Shown here: positions 19,321 to 19,858 of the stretch, one piece after another
How the letters are laid out: every line of letters starts with the position of its first letter
How positions within the stretch are numbered: the first letter of the stretch is position 1
From: JBGTLW01 sp964614575
GTDB taxonomy: Bacteria; Planctomycetota; Phycisphaerae; Phycisphaerales; Phycisphaeraceae
Direction of reading: 5' to 3'
Length of the DNA stretch: 19,858 nucleotides
Assembly: GCA_964614575.1 (NCBI GenBank)
Contig: CAZTLX010000065.1
Span: 1 to 19,858 of the forward strand
Made by a program: the position numbers and the translations under genes
Notes under the pieces: generated by a model
The model's input: only the letters and a program-made list of their open reading frames with translations
The model's database searches: none
What the model was told of the DNA's origin: nothing

Positions 19321-19858
19321 ATGACCCTCGCACGACGCATGACGATCGCGGCCGGACTTTGGGTGGGGGTGGTGCTGCTGGTCGCGGCGGGGGGGCTTTG
19401 GGGGGTCGGGTCGTTGCGGGCGAAGGTGGATGCGTCGCTGGCCGAGTACGAGGCGATGCGGCGGGGCTACGAGGTGGGCATCCACGCGTGGCGGGCGCGC
19501 GACGCGCTGCGCGCCCCGGCCGACACCGACGCCGCGCTGGGCGAGACGCTCGCGGCGCGGGCCGCGCTGCCCGCGTTCGGCGAAGCGGATTCCGACGCGG
19601 CGTTTGCCGCCTGGCGGGCCGCGCTCGATGAGGCCGCGGCCGCGCTCGCGTCCGAATCACCACCCGCGGCGCAGGCGTCGCTCAACAAGGTAATCTCCGG
19701 CGTGGCGGCGCGTTCGACCACGGCCCGGCAGCGGATCTCGGCGATTCAGGCCGAAGCCGAAGACCAACGCCGCGCCATCACCCTCGCGTTGTCCCTGTTG
19801 GCGCTGGCCGCCGCCGCCGTGGTCATCGTGATCGCCGTGGCCCAGCACCGCGCGGTGA
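19321..19858 (+). CDS. N-terminus of a two-transmembrane sensor protein (probable histidine kinase), cut by window end
   Basis: An open frame runs from ATG 19321 to the window end without a stop (179 residues). It has a basic start, a transmembrane segment (about 8-30, AAGLWVGVVLLVAAGGLWGV), an Ala-rich helical extracytoplasmic region (31-150), and a second transmembrane segment (152-174, ITLALSLLALAAAAVVIVIA). Helical-bundle sensor between two membrane segments is the layout of sensor histidine kinases and chemoreceptors; the HAMP and kinase parts would follow outside the window. No family motif is visible yet, so the kinase call is an inference from topology. TACCAT lies six bases before the ATG, and there is no Shine-Dalgarno. 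ATG at 19339 is an alternative start. Confidence 0.65.
   Translation, partial: MTLARRMTIAAGLWVGVVLLVAAGGLWGVGSLRAKVDASLAEYEAMRRGYEVGIHAWRARDALRAPADTDAALGETLAARAALPAFGEADSDAAFAAWRAALDEAAAALASESPPAAQASLNKVISGVAARSTTARQRISAIQAEAEDQRRAITLALSLLALAAAAVVIVIAVAQHRAV

Overview
The window is GC-rich bacterial chromosome, most likely from a planctomycete of the Phycisphaerae type. This is inferred from four things: the gene set, the weak or absent Shine-Dalgarno sequences, a CysS longer than usual, and intergenic inverted repeats built from short words of a kind I recall from planctomycete genomes. No rRNA or marker gene settles the taxonomy. The genes are mostly core housekeeping genes. I see no prophage, insertion sequence or CRISPR array.

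Layout. 1-1412: the 3' end of dnaK with an intrinsic terminator, then a convergent toxin-antitoxin-like pair. 1532-3651: a CE7-type esterase, then a STAS anti-sigma antagonist and an RsbW-like anti-sigma kinase in tandem. 3905-7514: promoter, ybeY, a CorC/HlyC-type CBS membrane protein, and cysS. 7574-9311: hscB (minus strand), tRNA-Leu(UAG), and an exported coiled-coil protein of unknown function. 9503-10760: a complete transcription-attenuation leader and a DAHP synthase. 10947-14893 (minus strand): a UbiA-type prenyltransferase, a heparinase II/III-like exported lyase and a UbiX flavin prenyltransferase. 15031-16418 (minus strand): two overlapping unknown genes. 16507-16593: two inverted parS-like sites. 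16647-19104 (minus strand): an AEC-family permease and an aspartate kinase. 19321 to the end: the N-terminus of a two-transmembrane sensor protein.

Main discovery. Upstream of the DAHP synthase (first step of aromatic amino acid synthesis) is a 23-codon open frame in which eight of nine consecutive residues (5-13, WFFFFAYWF) are Phe, Tyr or Trp. Downstream, three mutually exclusive RNA pairings can be drawn: 1:2 of 8 bp, 2:3 of 13/14 pairs, and a 3:4 terminator with a U-tract. The stop codon lies just past region 2. This is the full logic of ribosome-mediated attenuation, tuned to all three aromatic amino acids.

Other signals. Four copies of a ~95-bp inverted-repeat element (family A) each fill the gap between two co-oriented genes, with the near edge 19-28 nt from the next start codon. 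Several other unrelated inverted repeats occupy most remaining gaps. At least six genes have a -10-like hexamer only 6-8 nt before the start codon, which suggests leaderless transcripts. UbiA and UbiX homologues near each other suggest menaquinone (possibly futalosine-pathway) synthesis, with the heparinase gene sitting between them.
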